From Phaeosaccion multiseriatum (taxonomy: Eukaryota; Ochrophyta, other classes): a stretch of 64,000 bases of DNA. Shown piece after piece: positions 39,189 to 50,841 of this stretch (positions are counted from its first letter, which is position 1; every line of letters starts with the position of its first letter). Under the pieces are notes generated by a model, which saw only the letters and a list, made by a program, of their open reading frames with translations, ran no database searches and was not told the origin of the DNA. Location of the stretch: contig OZ218958.1 of NCBI GenBank assembly GCA_965112735.1, positions 806,001 to 870,000 of the forward strand, given 5' to 3'. The position numbers and the translations under genes were made by a program.

Positions 39189-40198
39189 ATACACAAAACA
39201 CATTCACGCACCCACACACACGCATGCGCGGGCGCACACACACGTACACACACACGCATGCACACATACGCACACACACACGCACACACACACGCCCCTA
39301 CCTGTAGAGCGTGTTGGTGGTACCGTACTCAGGCACAAACTCCTCGCTCAGCAGCTCGTAGCTGTCGTGAGTGGCGGAGGGCTTGAGTGAAGGTCCGCTC
39401 TTGGCGACCTTGACAGGGGCGGCTGCGGTGGACATTGATAGGGAGGAGCCCTTGGACCAGCGGCTGGAGCAGGGGAGGACGGGTACATAAAAAGCAGCAC
39501 GCAAGCGGGGAAGACGAGGAGGAGGGGGGGAGTGCAGTGGTAAGAGGCAAGTTTAGGGGAAGTGCGGAGACAAGGGCGAGAGAAGCAGCAGCAGCCCGGA
39601 GAGGATCAACCTACAGAGAGAGAGACACGCGTGCGCCACGCGTAAGCAAGCCATTCGTTGTCGAACACAGTCTTCGAACACCCGCTCCCCTCCATCTCTC
39701 TCCGTCTCGTGCATTGGAGACGCTGCACATCCTGCTTCCCACATGTGCTTTGTCTCTCGACTCCCAACTACGAAGCCATGGGCCCAAGTTGGCAAGCACA
39801 GACGCTCATTGGGCCCACTCCCCCTCTGAAAGAAAGGATTTTCTTTCTTTTCTCATGCCCATCCCTGTACACGTGTCTGCCCAACCTGGACCGTCCCCTT
39901 ATCTGAACAATGAACACAGGCATGTGTCACATGCCTCTGTCTGAGACCCGTCTCTCTCTCACCTAGTGAAAGGGGCCGAAGCCCCGCGTCTGTCTCCCGC
40001 AAATGCAGCCAGAGTGGACCTGGTTGGGCTGCCGCTGTTTGCCGTCACAGCCGCGCCTGCAGCTGCTGTGGCTCGCACGGTCGTGCCGCGCACGCTCCGA
40101 AGCAATGCCGCCGCGGGCAACATGTTGAACGCCTCTGTGCCCTGCGAGATGGCAGCGAGGACAGCTAGCGCTACAGCAAGCTGCTGAATTGCGCCCAT
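33745..40198 (-). CDS. Presequence protease, M16C (PreP) family, plastid-type leader
   Basis: Twelve exons (complement, in order): 40198..39963, 39463..39302, 39005..38951, 38659..38490, 38161..38023, 37853..37671, 37531..37460, 37140..37012, 36873..36676, 36295..36188, 35809..34772, 34557..33745. All phases join, giving 1,100 residues, the usual length for PreP. The inverted zinc motif HVLEH (within [11 protein letters not shown]) and the downstream Glu block [12 protein letters not shown] are intact. PreP degrades cleaved transit and signal peptides and other short peptides inside organelles. The leader [28 protein letters not shown] is a signal peptide with Phe at the cut, then an Ala/Arg/Thr-rich transit region, so plastid import is inferred; dual targeting to mitochondria cannot be excluded. 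The intron after residue FDYFK starts with GC. Confidence 0.93.
35990..36165. repeat. CA-rich intronic repeat
   Basis: CACACA/CACCCA tract in PreP intron 35810-36187. On the coding strand it is GT-rich and starts soon after the donor. Confidence 0.75.
37669..37670 (-). other. GC-AG intron donor in PreP
   Basis: The exon ends TTCAAG and the intron starts GCAAGT. The next exon starts GGCTTCCACG after CAG. The frame is kept (FDYFK then [11 protein letters not shown]), which matches the M16C family, and no nearby GT gives the same protein. Confidence 0.75.
38690..38880. repeat. GTAG/GCAG tetranucleotide array
   Basis: GGTAGGTAGG with GGCAGG variants in PreP intron 38660-38950. On the coding strand it reads CCTACCTGCC, on the acceptor side. 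Confidence 0.8.
39125..39295. repeat. CA-rich intronic repeat
   Basis: CACACA/CGCACA in PreP intron 39006-39301. On the coding strand it is GT-rich on the donor side. Confidence 0.8.
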
Positions 40199-40496
40199 CT
40201 ACGCTGATGATCTACCCGCACCGCTGATCCCGCTCCTGCCCCGTCCTGCTACAGCTGTTGCTGTGCTGCTCCTGATATCACTCCCGCTTGTGCTGTTCAA
40301 GCTGCTGCTCCAGTACAGCAGCCTTACTCTTTTTCTTTCGTCTTTATGGAGTCTTGTTGGTGGATATCTGACGGAAAACAAAGGAAGGCAAAGGCCGCGC
40401 CTGACTCACCCCGGGAGAATCAACCATAATCGCCATCTGTGGTGTGTCACCAACACGGCAAGCTTTTTTTTCCCAACTTTTTGTTTTTTTGCCCTA
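40199..40496. promoter_or_regulatory. Divergent intergenic region (PreP / unknown gene)
   Basis: 298 bp separate the two start codons. The region is GC-moderate, contains no long microsatellite and ends in a T-rich stretch (AAGCTTTTTTTTCCC) just before the plus-strand ATG. The promoter role is inferred from position. Confidence 0.45.
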
Positions 40497-41871
40497 ATGG
40501 CGGGGCGCTACAGGAAGCTTCTGACCAGGCATTGGAGACAAGGGGGGAACCAATATCAGGACATTTCCACCTTCTTCCCTCTGCGGCAGCATTCCCACGC
40601 CGCAAGGGGTTTTTCCTCCAAACACGAGCCTGAGACGCCTCCGGACTTGGGCGCAAAGCAGAGTGATGAAGGTGAGAGTAGTAGCAACAGCAGCAGCAAT
40701 AGCAGCAGCGGCGCTGGAAAAGATGCAGTAGACGGCGAAGACATAAACATCGAGTCACACTTCGCGAGGGTCGCCGAAAGGGGAAAGATGATTCTGGACT
40801 ATCCCGAGAGAAGTAGCGAGACCAACAACCCCTTCTCCATCGTTGCCCCCTGGACGGTAAGCACACGCACGCTGACGCCCCCAGCTGAGGGGCTCTGGTT
40901 GGCTGACTGCTGCCTATTCAAAAACCTAAACCTATTGTTTTCCTCCTCACTGCTTATTTTCTTCCCCGTCCCCAAACACCCTCCCCTGCCACGGCGCGCA
41001 CCTATCGAACCGCTCGCGCCCACGCACGGAGCAGCCTCTAATCAACGCGGCAAAGATAAGCGAACGCCGGTTGTATTCCTCGATGCACAGGTGAAGAGCG
41101 TGTGCTTGGCCTCCCCCCCTCCCTCCTTCCCCTTCTCACGTCCGATCCCTTCTGTTGCCGTTTGCTCTGCTCAAAACACCAGGGAAATCTTTGAAAAGAA
41201 AATAAACGGGCATGTACCAATTCCCTGGCAATTGTATTCCTCGAATGATCGCCTGCACCGCACCTCGGAAGAGCTTAGCGCGTGGGAACGGGTAAGCAGT
41301 GGGAAATGGTCCTTCCTACTTGAAAGGCAAAGGCTGGTTCATGTGAGGGAGGACTCAAGGGTGTGCTGAAGCTAAGCTCTCCCTTACGTAAAGGCAACTC
41401 AATAGTGTGAGTGAATTTATGTCCCCCTTTCGGCCTTCCTCCTCCTCCTCCTCCTCCTCCTCCTCCTCCTCCTCCTCCTCCTCCTCCTCCTCCTCCTCCC
41501 TCCCATGCCATTACATAGCCCTTTGCCTTCAATTCGATTCTGCTCGGCATGCCCGAGGAGGAGTATGAGCATGGGTGTGAGCTGGCCTATGAACGCATCC
41601 GAGGGATTTACAACGGGGAGGAGGTGAGCCTCCTACTGCCTGGAGAGGAGGCAGGAGAGGGACTGCCCCCCCCCCTCCCTTCCCCCCCGCCTTTGCTTCG
41701 TCCTTCCCTTCTTTGTTAGCTTTTCCTTTATGTCTCGTCCTTCCCTTCTTTGTTGGCTTTTCTTTAGTGCAACGTGCCTCGCTTTGTACACTCTTTCCCT
41801 CTCTCCCCGCCCCCCCGCCCTCTTTTTGGTTGCTGTCATCCCTCCCAAGTCGCGCTTTGTCTTACTCCTCC

Positions 41872-41915
<44 letters not shown>

Positions 41916-42589
41916 CCCCCCCCCCCTTCTCCCTCTGTCCTTCTCGCTCTCCCCTGCCTGCCTGCCTTCCTTCCTTCCTTCCTTCCTTCCTTCCTTCCTC
42001 TCTGGCGCTTCCCTTGTTACTATTTTGTACCCTCCCGGACTATTTTAATCCCATGTACACCTCGTTCAGGGATACGATGACCCCTTCAGCGCATGTGGGC
42101 TCCTCAACGCCCAGACCGCAGAAGTTTTGGACGCCCAACTCCGGCACACGAGGGCCCTTGGCTACACCCCTCGAGTAACCGCCACGAGCCCCCCCAAGGC
42201 AAAGGTGTTGGGTTGCGTCATTCTGCCCAAAGATATCGACTTTAACGCTTTCCCCTTCAATCTTTTCGGACCGAAAATGTGAGTTCGTGAAATGGCTACG
42301 TGTGAGTTACGTACCTGGATGCTGGCCTTGCTCTTACTCTTGCTCTTGCTCTTGCCCTCTTTGTGAAGACCCGGGCCCTGCTTGTGTGTGTGTGTGAGAG
42401 AGAGAGTGTGATTGTGTGTATGTGTGTGTGAGAGAGAGAGTGTGTGTGTGAGAGAGAGAGTGAGTGTGTGTGTGAGAGAGAGAGTGAGTGTGTGTGTGTG
42501 AGAGAGAGAGAGTGAGTGTGTGTGTGTGTGCTCTGTCTGTGCCTGAATGAAAGTATGGGAGTCGCTTGGATACGGTATCTCTCTCTCTC

Positions 42590-42623
<34 letters not shown>

Positions 42624-43160
42624 CCTCTCTTCCCCTCTCTCTCTCTCTCTCTCTTTTCGTCTCCTCTCTCTCTCCCTCCCTCTCTATTTCTCTCTCTTCT
42701 CTCCCTCTCTCTCTCCGTCTCTCTCTCTCTCTCTTCTATCCCCCCCTCGCTCCCTCTCTCGTCTCTCTCTTCTCTCCCGCCCTCTCTACCTCTTTCTCCC
42801 CTCTGTCCCTCTCTCTCTCTCTCCCTCTCTCCCTCTCTCTCCCTCTTTCTCTCTGTCGTCTCCTCGACTCTTCGTGTTGCGTGCTTGGAACGAAGAATAA
42901 AAGGGTAGAAGGGGGAGTGGGAGTGGCAGAGGACTTGTCGACAGTCACTGCCTTCGATTGAGCCTGGGATGTACCCCGAGTGTAGGAGGAGGGTGATCAA
43001 GCCATCTGCCTATTAAAGTGATTTGCCTGTTTGTAGCCTGTGTGTGAGCACCTACCTACCTTACACCTTATACATCGATTGACGAGGAGGGGGCTGGGCC
43101 CCTACCCCTCCTTTTTAGCACCCCCTGCCGTCTCTCTCTCTTCTGTCTCTCTCTCTTCTG

Positions 43161-43216
<56 letters not shown>

Positions 43217-44304
43217 GCGTGTGTCTTTCTTTTCTGTTTTTGCGGCCCCCGCACTGTCTCTCTCTCTATGTGTGTGTGGATGTGGATTTGTGCGTGTGTG
43301 TGGTGTGTGTGTCTGCCTGTATAGAGCGGTTGACAACGTTCTCCACGCCCTGTGACAAACAATTTATCTTCTCCTTCCACATTACTCCCTTGCCTCCCCT
43401 CTCCCCTGTCCCCTCCCCTGCTCAACCGTTCTCTCTCTCCCCCCTCTCTCCCCCCTCTCTCCCCGTCTCCTCTCCCCGTTTCCCACTTCTCCTCTCCCCG
43501 GCCGCAACGCAATGCGATGCAATTGAACGGAATGTCTGAATGAACGGAATGAAGATTCGGTGTGAGGCTGCAGAACTTTTGGCGGCTCAAGAACGAGCTC
43601 CTACATGGCACGAAGCAAACACTCTGCATATCAGCCAGCGTCGCCATAATGGTAGGGTGGGGTGGCAGTGGATGGCAGTGGATGGGGTGGGGTGGGGTAG
43701 GATGGGATGACAGTTGATGGGATGGCAGTGGATGGGGTGGGGTGGGGTAGGATGGGATGACAGTTGATGGGATGGCAGTGGATGGGGTGGGGGTAGAGTT
43801 GGGTTGAGGGAGGGTGGGGTGGCAGTGGAGGGCAGTGGATGGGGTCGGAGGACGTATTAGATTCATTGAAAGGCCCTTTGGGATTAGACGGGGATGTATT
43901 ACACTGGGAGATGGCAGTGGATGGACACTCTGATCGTACTTTTTTAACACGGTACCGTTCTTTTTATGCAACCCCTCTTCCAACAAATGCAATTATGTAC
44001 GCGTGGGATGGGTCGGTGTAGACCAAGGAGAAGTGTGAGTTCCTGCACACGCCGGAGACCGCTCTTGAGGGTGGGACGACAGCGCGGCCAAAAGGGTCGG
44101 TCGCGACGGGAGAGGAGACAAACGGGGAGGACAAGGAGCAGGAGCAGGGGGGAGAATGGCTCAACCATCACTTGCGGACACCGGCACAAATGGACGTCCT
44201 TGTGGATGCAGTCGCTTCCAGTTATGCGGATGCAGCCTCCAGATATGCCAAAGCGCCAATAGATCAGAAAGAAGAAGCAGCACGTGAAGATGGTAAGGCC
44301 GCTG

Positions 44305-44341
<37 letters not shown>

Positions 44342-45699
44342 CGGCAGCAGCTTCGAGGAGAAGAAAGAGTATGGGGCGCTGGAGAGTTTCCGAGCCGAGT
44401 TGAAGGAGGACCAGAAGGTCAAATTGGAGAAGGACATGCAGGCCGAAAGTGGGTACGTACCTTTACTGGGTTGTTCAGTACCCGAGGTTCGAGTTTGAGT
44501 CTGAGTTTGAGGTCTCAGAGTCATTGGACTGGGCTGGGCCCACCATTCCATACAACCCCACATCAGGTTCATCAGTTTCATCAGTTTCATCAGTTTCATC
44601 TGTCGCGAGCTCTGACTGAGCACCCCCCCCCGTCATCAGAGACGCACACTCACCAAGGGATTGCTTGTGTCGACACCCTCTCGGGGGGCACAGGGCTTTC
44701 CGTCCATTCCATTGCCCTTTCCTCTCAACTCTTATCTTCTCTTTCCTTCCCATCCCTTCTCTGCCCTCCTCTCCTTCGCCTTCCTCTTCCTCTTTCCCCG
44801 ACGACGACGACGACGACGACGAACTGAGAAGGGGCTATGTGCACTACTGGAACTTTGGATCCAACCCCGACAACGTTGTTAAACACTATCAGCACGGCCT
44901 TTTGGAGTCGACGGGGGCGGACATTGACTCAGAGGACGGAGTTGCCTACCCCGGTACGTACTTGAGTGATTGGTTGACTTGATTCATTGATTGATGGGTT
45001 GATCGATCGATTGGATGATTGATTGATTGATTGATTGATGGGTTGATCGATCGATTGGATGATTGATTGATTGAATGATGGGTGGATCGATCGATTGGAT
45101 GATTGATTGATTGATTGAATTATGGGTTGATCGATCGATTGGATGATTGATCGATTGATTGATTGATTGATTGATGGGTTGATCGATCGATTGGATGATT
45201 GATTGATTGATTGATGGGTTGATCGATCGATTGGATGATTGATTGATTGATTGATTGAATGATGGGTTGATCGATCGATTGGATGATTGATTGATTGATT
45301 GATGGGTTGATCGATTGGATGATTGATGTATTGATCCTTCTCCTTCTCCTCCTCCCTCCTCCTCTTCCTCCTCCTCCTCCTCCTCCTCTCCTCCTCCTCC
45401 TCCTTCTCCTCCTCCTCCTCCTCCTCCTCCTTCTCCTTCTCCTCCTCCTCCCCCCCCCCCTCCTCCTCCTCCTCCTCCTCCTCCTTCTCCTCCTCCTCCT
45501 CCTCCTCCTCCTCTTCTTCCTCCTCCTCCTTCTCCTCCTCCTCCTCCCCCTCCTCCTCCTCCTTTTCTTCTTCTTTCTCTTCTCCTCAGAGCAAGTGGTG
45601 GTGGGCGTGAACGGCGTCTGGGGCTTCTTCCAACCAGATTTGGATGATGGTTCTGTTCAGCAGAAGCTCGAGAGGATTAATTTGTTAAGGTACAAATGA
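40497..45699 (+). CDS. Unrecognised protein with mitochondrion-like N-terminus
   Basis: Nine exons: 40497..40856, 41035..41090, 41183..41291, 41519..41623, 42070..42278, 43567..43651, 44022..44452, 44832..44953, 45590..45699. Phases join to 528 residues. I do not recognise the family. The start (CTAATGGCG) opens MAGRYRKLLTRHWRQGG, rich in Arg/Lys/His with no acid residues, which suits a mitochondrial presequence. A Ser-rich linker follows, then the blocks GHVPIPWQLYSSNDRLHR, PFAFNSILLGMPEEEYEHG, PKDIDFNAFPFNLFGPKM and LQNFWRLKNELLHGTKQ. Then come an acidic/poly-Ser insert, YVHYWNFGSNPDN and GVNGVWGFFQPD at the C-terminus. Aromatic, conserved-looking blocks around low-complexity inserts suggest a real structured protein. 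Weakest point: exon 44022 follows an acceptor with little pyrimidine and an in-frame TAG immediately before it, so that junction may be wrong. Confidence 0.6.
41431..41505. repeat. CTC triplet run near a 3' splice site
   Basis: About 25 CTC triplets sit just upstream of the acceptor at 41518 in the unrecognised gene. Confidence 0.85.
42380..42870. repeat. GT/GA repeats followed by CT repeats in a 1.3-kb intron
   Basis: Intron 42279-43566 has GTGTGTGAGAGAGAG blocks (42380-42530), then CT-rich arrays (42575-42855 and 43130-43215). This is a clear example of purine/GT repeats on the donor side and pyrimidine repeats on the acceptor side. Confidence 0.8.
43655..43920. repeat. GGCAGTGGATGG-rich minisatellite
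   Basis: Starting 10-20 bp after the donor at 43652, units containing GGATGGCAGTGGATGGGG recur. One longer unit of about 60 bp (with GATGGGATGACAGTTG) appears twice nearly unchanged between 43680 and 43790. Confidence 0.8.
44309..44345 (+). repeat. AGC run encoding polyserine
   Basis: In-frame serine run in exon 44022..44452 of the unrecognised gene. Confidence 0.85.
44975..45335. repeat. GATT array with GATCGATCGATT higher-order unit
   Basis: A longer unit of roughly 35-60 bp, GATGGGTTGATCGATCGATT then GGATGATTGATTGATT, is repeated about seven times on the donor side of the last intron of the unrecognised gene. It is followed by CTC triplets (45338-45585) up to the acceptor. Confidence 0.85.
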
Positions 45700-47187
45700 T
45701 TCGTAGCCCAGGGCATGCCTGTGGGGTGCGAGGGAGGACACGGGAGGTACATGTGAAGGGAAAGTTCTGCAGCCTTCCAATCTAAGTTTCAGTTTCAGTG
45801 TAATCAAAAGAAAAGTGTTGTTGCTGTTGAAGGTCGGATGCTCCTGAGTCTTTAGACACGCTGCTCCTTGGGGTACCAGAAGCACACAAAACGAGGAAAC
45901 TGAAAGTGTGTGTGTGTGTGTGTGTGTGTGTTTGTGTGTGAGTGCGTGTGTCTCTAGGGGCCACTGGGGGCCTGTTACTCCCCCGCCTGGTCGGGGGGGG
46001 GGGGCGCTGGTCCGGCGCCGCGGTTGAGCCGTCCCAGGAAGGCGCGCTCTCGCTCCGAGAGCCACATCTGGTGGCTACAGCTGACGAGACGGCGAAGTCT
46101 GGTCATGACGTGACCTTTGGTGGTGGAGGAGCCAGTGCGGCCCGTGCGGGAGACAATGTGTTCGGCGAGGGCGTGTAGGAGTGACTGTGCCTGCGCGCCG
46201 AGTCGTCCGTGGGTCTCGATGGCGAAGGTGGTGAGGCGAACAAGCTCTCGGTCGTAGTTGTTTGCGTAGTTCCGCTCCTTGCGGGTCCCGCTAAAAGCAG
46301 CTGCTGCTCACGGTCTGGTTCCTTTTTTCCCATTCAAGGCCGTCCTGCAGATGTTGTTGCTCAGGGTTAGATCGAGCAAACAAGTCGGGCCCTCCTGGGC
46401 AATAAAGGCAGTTGACGCCGAGGGAGCGTCGGAGGGCTCCACCATGTCTTGTGGGCCGGCATGGAGACCTCGTCCCGGTGAGGTGGCGATGAAGCCCATC
46501 GCGCCGGGGCTGCCCTGGCTGAGGTGTCGTGCCTTGGGTGCTCGGCGAGGTTGAGACCTCCGTAACAATTGTCTACTGGGAGGCCGACAATGATCAAGCC
46601 GCCGTCCTCGACGATGGTGCCACCGGTGAGATTGACGAAGGCGCGCTCTTCCTGGGTGATTTCTGCTCCCTCCCCCCGTTCGTACCGTTATTATGTTATT
46701 ATGCATGCCGTGCTCTGCTGATGAGGGGAACAAAAAATAAATGGGACAACAATGAGGCAAATGCAGAAAATTTCAGTTTTCATTCCGCCCCCCCCTGGTT
46801 TCGGCCCTCGCCTTTTTTTCCAACTCTACCCTCGCACGCGATAAGACAAGGTGGGTGCATGTGCGTGGGTGCGTGGTTACGTGAGTGGGTCAGCGGAGGG
46901 GCACGGAGGCGTGTCCGTGCACCGGGACTGGGCCCCATTGAGACATCAAAGGCGCAAGTGCGTGGCAACATGAAAAAGGCCTCTCTCTCTCGTTTGCTCG
47001 CTCTCATTCTCTTTTGTCTGCCTGTCTTCTCTTGGTTGATCTGCCCCTCTGCCCCTCTTTCTACGCCTCTTTGTGCCTCTCCCTCTCTCCCTCTCTGTCC
47101 CTCTTTTCATCTCTGTTTACCTCTGTCTCCCGCCTGTCTGTTCAGAGAGAAGACAACGTAAAGAGACACAAAGAAGGGCAACGGAAG
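45700..47187. other. Intergenic region with mobile-element-like remnant
   Basis: This holds a GT repeat (45907-45945), the minus-strand coding remnant listed separately, and a CT-rich stretch (46980-47150) before the PDZ gene. No intact gene was seen. Confidence 0.5.
45990..46690 (-). mobile_element. Decayed mobile-element-like coding sequence
   Basis: Minus-strand frames, interrupted and shifted, read TIVEDGGLIIVGLPVDNCY (about 46640-46550). Further on they read NYDRELVRLTTFAIETHG, LLHALAEHIVSRTGRT and HVMTRLRRLVS (about 46270-46060). The second block resembles the C-terminal stretch (FAxETxG...LL..LA) of reverse-transcriptase or endonuclease proteins from stramenopile retroelements. There are no splice sites joining the pieces and no terminal repeats, so it is read as an old fragment. 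The identification is from memory of the family pattern and is tentative. Confidence 0.4.
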
Positions 47188-47523
47188 ATGGTAAACCTTG
47201 GAGCTTTCCTCCTTGTGCTGACGAGCGTGAATGCTTTTACAGCTCCACTAGCACCCTTCGTCTCACAGCAGCTGCAGCAGAGAGGAGGAGCTTCCGAGAG
47301 CAGACGCACAGGAGCGACTGGGGCTTGGTCTGCTGCTGCCCGTGCCCCATGGACAGCTGCCCCAGTAGCAGCAAAACAAGGAACGGCCTTGCGGATGTCA
47401 GACGAGGAGGAGGAGGACCAAACAGAACTCAGAAAGATCTCACGGGCGGCGAGGAAGGCAGGGCCTGGGGATAGGGTGCTGGAGCTCGAGAAGGTGAGAG
47501 AGGAGCAGAGCAGCACGGGACGC

Positions 47524-47573
<50 letters not shown>

Positions 47574-49180
47574 ATGTGAGAGAGAGGAAGGGGGAGGGGA
47601 GAAGGAGGCCAGTGGAGCAGCAAGGATGCGGGTGTGTGTGAGAGAGAGAGAGAGGGAGAGGGAGTGGAGAAGTGTGCCCAGGGACGCAATTGTGTGCAAT
47701 GTGTGTGTCTGTGTATGTGTACATGTGAGAGAAAGGGAGAGAGGGAGGAGGGGGGGGCTTGGGGGTGGGGGGGGGGAGATGTATGCCCATGCCAGGACAC
47801 GGGCTGCTCGCCGGGGGAAAGGATCAAATTCTGTTACTAAAGGTGCAGTCCCTTTTCTTTTGCCATTCCGGACCCCCACCCACTCACCCACTCACAAATC
47901 CGCCCTCCTCATGTGCATACATATGCGTCGTCGCTCGCCCATACGTGCTCACTCAGCCATTGGGGTTACTCCTAGAAGAAGATGGCCAAGGAGACGTGTT
48001 CGTCGCCGAGGTCATTCCGGGGGGCAATGCGGAGGCGACCGGGAAGGTGAACGCAGGAGACAAGGTGGGTCAACCCATTTCATATATTCCATGCATCTGG
48101 CTTCATACATGGTATCAAGATGTGGTGTTTCCTGGATGTTGCAACGGTTGAGCATCGAATCGCAAGCATCCTTCATCTGGGCCCTGCCTTCCTCTTTGAT
48201 TTGGCAGACATTAGATGCAGCGCTCTGTTGCTTGCTGTGCTGAAGTCCCCATCCCCGCCCCCTGATGCTTAAAGGCTCTAGACCCTGATGCATGTATCAC
48301 GCGAAGTACTGAAAGTCGAGCCCCTGCAATATTAATCTCCTTTCCTTTCCCCTCTTCTTCCTTCCTTCAGGTGGTGTTCGTCTCTGCCACCTTTGGGGAG
48401 GACGTGTGGAGCTCCAGGGGGGTGGGCCTCACCAGAGTGCAATCCGCAATTCGGGTTAGTGAGTGAGTGAGTGAGTGGAGTGAGTGGTGGAGGAAGTGAG
48501 GGGGTGAGTGAGTGAGTGAGTGGAGTGAGTGAGTGGAGTGAGTGAGTGGGCGAGTGATTGCGTGAGTGGAGTGAGTGGGTGAGTCGGTGAGTCGGTGAGT
48601 GAGTGAGTGAGTGCGTGAGTGAGTGGGGGATTGACTGAGTGAGTGGGTGAGTGCGTGAGGGAGTGAGTGACTGCGTGACTGAGCGAGTGAGTGAGTGAGT
48701 GAGTGAGTGAGTGCGTGCGTGAGTGTATTATAGAGCGTGAGTGAGGGAGTGAGTGATTGGAGTGGAGTGGAGTGACTGACTGAGTGAGTGAGTGAATGAG
48801 TAGAAGGAGAAGTGCGGAGGGGTGAGGAGAAGTGAGGAGGAAGAGGAGGATGAGTGAGGAGGAAGAGGAGGGTGATTGAGGGGGAGGAAGGCAATGAAGA
48901 AGGAAGTGGGCGGGACCGATGGTCACGTGCTGAGTACAAACATCTTTTACCCTTCCTATCCTTTTCCCTCCTCCCTTATACTTCTCAGCTTCGTTCAGGA
49001 AAAACCGTGACTCTGGTTCTAGAGACGGGAGCGGAGAGCCGAGCTAAGGCGAGGAAGGCGACCGCAGTAGAGGGCGAGAAGAGGGAAGCGGAGGAAAGCG
49101 CTCAGGCGAAGAAGGACCGGCTGCTTCGGGAGCTCGAAGCAGATACCAAGAAGAGGAAGGGAATCTTCCGGATCTTCTGA
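47188..49180 (+). CDS. Plastid-targeted PDZ-domain protein
   Basis: Four exons: 47188..47493, 47957..48064, 48371..48454, 48989..49180, giving 229 residues. The start opens a signal peptide MVNLGAFLLVLTSVNA cut before FTAP, then a Ser/Ala/Arg-rich transit region. This is the clearest plastid leader in the window. The middle is a PDZ fold: PLGLLLEEDGQGDVFVAEV with the carboxylate-loop GL, IPGGNAEATGKVNAGDK, then VVFVSATFG and the last strand KTVTLVLET. The C-terminus is a charged helix (KKDRLLRELEADTKKRK). There is no protease domain, so it is a small PDZ adaptor, probably in the plastid stroma or at thylakoids. Introns carry GT and GTGA arrays. Confidence 0.85.
47523..47570. repeat. GT dinucleotide run
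   Basis: GT run on the donor side of the first PDZ-gene intron. Confidence 0.85.
48455..48815. repeat. GTGA array growing from a 5' splice site
   Basis: The intron opens GTTAGTGAGTGAGTGAG and continues as GAGT tetramers with GGAG and GCGT variants. It has the same structure as the array at 19738. Confidence 0.85.
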
Positions 49181-50841
49181 TTAGATAGATAAGAGGAGGG
49201 GGGGGGGGGGGTCAAGTTAGAGGGTGGAAGGGGGAGTGGGTGTTTTTTTCATGCCTTTTTATTTATTTTTTTACGACGATGGGAACGGGATGAAACAGGG
49301 GGGGGGGGGGGGGGTGAAGGGTAGTTGAATGTATTAGTTTGGTTCTTTGGGTTGCTTTTGTGTATGAAATGATGTAGAGCGGAGGTGGGAGACTGGTGGG
49401 GGAAGGAGCAAGCCTGTGTAAAGAGGCGGGCCAAGTCTGGCATGGTCTGGGAAGCAGGTGATTTATGCCTTAAGGGTGTGCCAATGGAGCGCTGTGGAGC
49501 CATCTGTAAGCAGGAGGCGTGGGATCGGGGGGGTGGGGTGGTGGAGGGGCGGGGGAGGAGCTAAAGAACTAAAGAAGCAGAGGGGAGGCAGAAGAAGAGA
49601 GGGGCATACGTGCCAACAGACCTCCCGTGGTCTTTTTGTCCTGCCCTTCACTGCCCTCTGCCTTCTCCCAATCCCTCTCTTTCGGTGGAGTCGACAGGAC
49701 AGAAGGGCTTTTTTATACATCACCGCAGCAACACAGCGACAAGACAAGGGCACTTGAGAATACCCGCTATTGTAAGTAGTAAGTGTCCTTGAGCAATAGC
49801 AGCAGCAACATGATCAAGTTCAAACTGTTAGCTATTGATCCGCGATAGCTCAATAGCGTGTCAGGGGTTGAAAGGAAGAGTCAGATCGACCGCTGACGCA
49901 CGTCTTGGGAGCATGCTACCGGGCCCTACTGCCGGCCGAGCGGCAGCACGCCGGCGGCGACAGCTGATGGGTTGGCCGGCCGGCCGGTCGGCCGGGAGCG
50001 GTAGCAGGTCAAGGCCGGCTGACGCCGGCGGTAGCAGGTAGCCCTTTGGGAGGCAGCACGTGGTATCTCGAACTCTCTTTTTCTCATCTCTCTCTCAACG
50101 TGCCATCCTGTCAAATTCGGGGGGGGGCTCAAAACTAAAACTCCGCTGTGTTCGTACCCCAGACGGGACGCGGAGCGGGGAACAGAAAGAAACGCAACAA
50201 CCCATTCGGGGAGCGTTGGCGAGTAACGCGTCTTTTAGGGTAGGCGTAATAGACTCGCTTCTTGAGAAAACTGGGGCGTGTCATATATATGGAAGACTGG
50301 GGGGAGGACGTGCACATAGTCCTTGAGCAGCCCCCTTCGTCCCCCAAGACTTCCCCCCTTGCCCTGAGGCTCTGGTCAGGGTTGGACTGATCCTTACAGA
50401 GGAGCTAGGAGAAGAGAGAGGGGGAAGGAGGGGGGAGAGGGAAGAGGGGACGCTCCTCCGTGGAGCGCTGACGACGAGGTGAGACAGCTTGCCCTTTTTG
50501 AGACGAGGCACTAGCGGCGCTGCTTCACACCTCGCTTCCTGCGACGCTACAGTCACCGCAGAGATATCTGTCCCTTTCTCCGACGCTGCGGGTGTGGCGG
50601 AGAGGCACCAGTCCACAATGAATTGCGCTACATAGAGTTCGACTTGTACACTACTACCCCCCCCCTCTCCCCCCTTTCCCCTCTCTCTCTCATTCTCCTC
50701 TCCCCCCCCAATCCCCTCCCTCGCTCCAATCCTCTCTCCTCTCCTCCCAGGCACCACATGTCTCATCAGAGTAGTGCCAGGCAAGGGCAAGGGGGGCGGT
50801 GAACTACACGGGATGCAGTAAGCTCCCGCACGCACGCGCAA
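49181..50841. other. Intergenic region, no gene identified
   Basis: Contains G runs near 49198-49212 and 49299-49313, a GC-rich palindromic patch (GGCCGGCCGGCCGGTCGGCC, 49975-49994) and a C/CT-rich tract (50655-50750) that may be 5' UTR intron sequence of the next gene. A 205-codon minus frame (50281-50898) has no domain or splice support. Confidence 0.45.

Noticed and set aside
40446-40456. GTGTCACCAAC near the start of the unrecognised gene
   Set aside because: One mismatch to the core and no CAG flanks; not counted.
45295-45600. Poly-leucine frame
   Set aside because: Translation of the CTC triplet array on the acceptor side of an intron.
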